A DNA stretch of 5,758 nt from Croceicoccus sp. (GTDB lineage: Bacteria > Pseudomonadota > Alphaproteobacteria > Sphingomonadales > Sphingomonadaceae), in NCBI GenBank assembly GCA_029936705.1, contig JAPYSD010000255.1:1-5758 (forward strand), in the 5' to 3' direction. Numbering within the stretch: position 1 is the stretch's first letter; every line of letters begins with the position of its first letter. Both the position numbers and the translations under genes were made by a program. A model generated the notes under the pieces. That model was not told where the DNA came from. It searched no databases and was given only the letters and a program-made list of their open reading frames with translations. Positions 4,202-5,758 of the stretch are shown here, one piece after another.

Positions 4202-5689
4202 TCAGCTGGGCTTCCTGATGGCGAGAACGACGGTGTTCACGTTCGTACCTGCATGGGCGAAGCTCTTGGGTGGCAGGTCGCGGAAGGCATCGAACCAGAT
4301 GGGTTTCCAGACGTTCTGGGCGATCCGGCGCAATTCCTTCGATTTCACGTCCTCGCGGAACTCAGCGCCTGCGGACATGATTGCAACGAGCTTGCCGCCA
4401 GGTTTGACGAACTTCATGGCGTGAAGAACGTGGTCGACGTCGCGGCCGCTGTCGAATGGCGGGTTCATGACGACACGATCGAACTGGCCAACGATCTCTG
4501 GCTTGAGCGACAGGAAGTCGTCTTCGACGACACGGCGCAGTCCGAGAGCCCGTAGGCCAGAGCACAGTTCGTGCTGGTATTCGACCGCCGTGATGTTTCG
4601 ACTGGCTGCGCCGGCTGCCGTCATGGCCTCGATGAGTGCGCCGGTGCCGGCGGAGGGCTCGAGAATGGTGAGCTCATCACCAATGGACGTCATCTCGCCG
4701 ATTTCGAGAACGCGCGCGGCGATTTCTGGGCTGGTGGGAAAGAAGCCGAAATTCTTCGCGTGCCCTTCCACCGGCCGAAGCGAGTGGCTCTTTTGTGCCT
4801 CGGGTTGAGCGCTGTCGGCGCCCTCCCCCAAGGTCGCGCCGTAATAGGTAGCGAGCAGCTTGTTGACCTTTTCGACGAGATCCTTGCGCTTGAACCAGAC
4901 GTGCAGGTTGCCGTTCTTGAAAGCCCGTGCCTTGAAGTACTCGTCCTCGACTTCGTAGGTGCGGGGCTCCATCCCGGATCCGCGCCGCTCCTCATCAATC
5001 AGGCCGACAATGCCCGCGTAGCGGTCGGGCAGTTCCTTCTCATCGAGGATGAGAAATGTGCGCTCCACGTCACGGAGCGTGTCCTCGTGACGTGCGTAGG
5101 GATTCCACATGCCGTAGCTGTTGAATACTCCGGACAGAGCGATGCGCGCGCCGACCTTGAACCCGTCGTGCGAACGGAACCGCCTGTCCAGCTTCGAAAA
5201 GCAATTGGCGAGGCCGCGCATGAAGATATCGTCTGCATCTGCGACCAGGGTCGACAGGGTTGAGTAGCAGTTCTGAGCGGTGGCTTCGGGAGGCTCCTTT
5301 TCGAGCTGCTCGCGAAATTCCTCCCGGGCCTGTTTGTCCATGAGCTTTTCAAGCTCTGTCGCTTCGAGGAGGTGTTTCCAGATCGCGCGGTCGAGGGTGT
5401 GGCGGGTGCCGTCGAGCCACCGGGTCCTGCGCTCTTCGGTTGCATTGGCACCGGTGGGCAGGAGATAGCGTTCGAGATTGTCGCGAAAGTAGGTGGCATT
5501 GGGTAGCTTGCCGGAGATGGCGGCCTTGTCGGCCATTCTGCCTGCTTCCTGCATCTTGTCGAAAGCTTCGGCATACAGATCGAGTGCGCGCCTTCGGTAG
5601 CCTTCGATCTGCTCGATGCTGGCTCGCTGGACAGGCAGCGTGTTGTGGTCTTCGGGTACGAACTCTTCGGGCTTGAAGGCGGTGGCCAT
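4202..5689 (-). CDS. DUF4942-type class I SAM-dependent methyltransferase, 495 aa
   Basis: This protein is predicted to transfer a methyl group from S-adenosylmethionine, most likely to adenine N6 in DNA. Residues 1-150 are charged and helical. Residues 155-285 match the DUF4942 pattern (FMRGLANCFSKLDRRFRSHD, then FKVGARIALSG, RDVERTFLILDEKELPD and FKNGNLHVWFKRKDL). The catalytic domain follows: FFPTSPEIAARVLE at 317-329, motif I EPSAGTG at 344-350, motif II AVEYQ at 368-372, motif III EDDFLSL, motif IV NPPF at 409-412, and LKPGG-like VKPGGKLVAIMSAG at 428-441. NPPF fits N6-adenine enzymes but also occurs in RNA and protein methyltransferases. Only about 20 residues follow the last catalytic strand, so there is no C-terminal target-recognition domain. 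No restriction enzyme lies in the window. The start ATG has GGAG (5697-5700) seven bases upstream. It heads a four-gene operon. The family and the enzyme class are confident; the substrate is not. Confidence 0.92.
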   Translation of the reverse strand: MATAFKPEEFVPEDHNTLPVQRASIEQIEGYRRRALDLYAEAFDKMQEAGRMADKAAISGKLPNATYFRDNLERYLLPTGANATEERRTRWLDGTRHTLDRAIWKHLLEATELEKLMDKQAREEFREQLEKEPPEATAQNCYSTLSTLVADADDIFMRGLANCFSKLDRRFRSHDGFKVGARIALSGVFNSYGMWNPYARHEDTLRDVERTFLILDEKELPDRYAGIVGLIDEERRGSGMEPRTYEVEDEYFKARAFKNGNLHVWFKRKDLVEKVNKLLATYYGATLGEGADSAQPEAQKSHSLRPVEGHAKNFGFFPTSPEIAARVLEIGEMTSIGDELTILEPSAGTGALIEAMTAAGAASRNITAVEYQHELCSGLRALGLRRVVEDDFLSLKPEIVGQFDRVVMNPPFDSGRDVDHVLHAMKFVKPGGKLVAIMSAGAEFREDVKSKELRRIAQNVWKPIWFDAFRDLPPKSFAHAGTNVNTVVLAIRKPS

Positions 5690-5758
5690 CGTTCTTCTCC
5701 AATGCTGGATTCTGGATGATTGCCCGCGGCCTTCGGGATTGGGGCGGCAGGCTTGAAA
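5690..5758 (-). other. Upstream region of the methyltransferase operon
   Basis: These 69 bases contain the GGAG ribosome binding site (5697-5700) and otherwise nothing definite. No stop codon interrupts any of the three minus-strand frames, so the 3' end of another leftward gene could reach into it; equally it may be a leader. No convincing -35 and -10 pair is seen. The operon promoter may therefore lie beyond the right edge. Confidence 0.4.

Noticed and set aside
3986..5263. Long plus-strand frames antisense to the methyltransferase
   Set aside because: The minus strand encodes recognisable DUF4942 and methyltransferase motifs through the same stretch, so these are mirror frames.
4999..5574. 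Minus-strand frame of 191 codons in another phase inside the methyltransferase
   Set aside because: Its Ser/Pro/Arg-rich translation is typical of an off-frame reading, and it lies wholly within the real gene.
1..5758. tRNA, rRNA, CRISPR array, insertion sequence ends or direct-repeat iterons
   Set aside because: No cloverleaf, regularly spaced repeats, transposase motifs or repeated iterons were seen on either strand by reading.

Overview
The window reads as GC-rich bacterial DNA, most likely from an alphaproteobacterium and probably a sphingomonad. The grounds are high GC with G/C-ending codons, GGAG-type ribosome binding sites, and a winged-helix regulator of a style I associate with sphingomonads. 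That placement is inference. Nothing in the window is a housekeeping gene. The mix of unrecognised small proteins, a methyltransferase without a restriction enzyme and a small regulator is typical of a plasmid, an integrative element or a genomic island. I see no transposase, integrase, tRNA, rRNA or CRISPR array, so the type of element stays open.

Layout. Positions 1-1010 (minus) hold the first 336 codons of a gene that runs off the left edge. It has no in-window stop, so a start-to-stop scan would miss it. A 290-bp divergent intergenic region (1011-1300) follows. It contains a long, nearly perfect stem-loop (1211-1246) and a small hairpin that covers the ribosome binding site of the left gene. 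Positions 1301-2515 (plus) encode an unrecognised acidic protein of about 400 residues, whose true start may be downstream of the first ATG. It converges with a 151-residue MarR-like winged-helix protein (2562-3017, minus). Upstream of the regulator, 3018-3243 is non-coding and carries several short dyads that could be its operator or a weak terminator.

From 5689 down to 3244 (minus) lies a compact four-gene operon. It begins with a 495-residue protein that joins a DUF4942-type N-terminal region to a class I SAM-dependent methyltransferase domain (EPSAGTG and NPPF motifs). Three small unrecognised proteins of 84, 141 and 90 residues follow. The spacings are 12 bp, then a 4-bp GTGA overlap, then a 4-bp ATGA overlap, so the genes are very probably co-transcribed and translationally coupled.

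The best candidate for an undescribed system is this operon, possibly with the winged-helix gene just downstream. It would be a methyltransferase with no restriction partner and no obvious C-terminal target-recognition domain, linked to three orphan proteins. Its function (DNA modification, anti-restriction, defence, or another methylation target) cannot be decided from the sequence.
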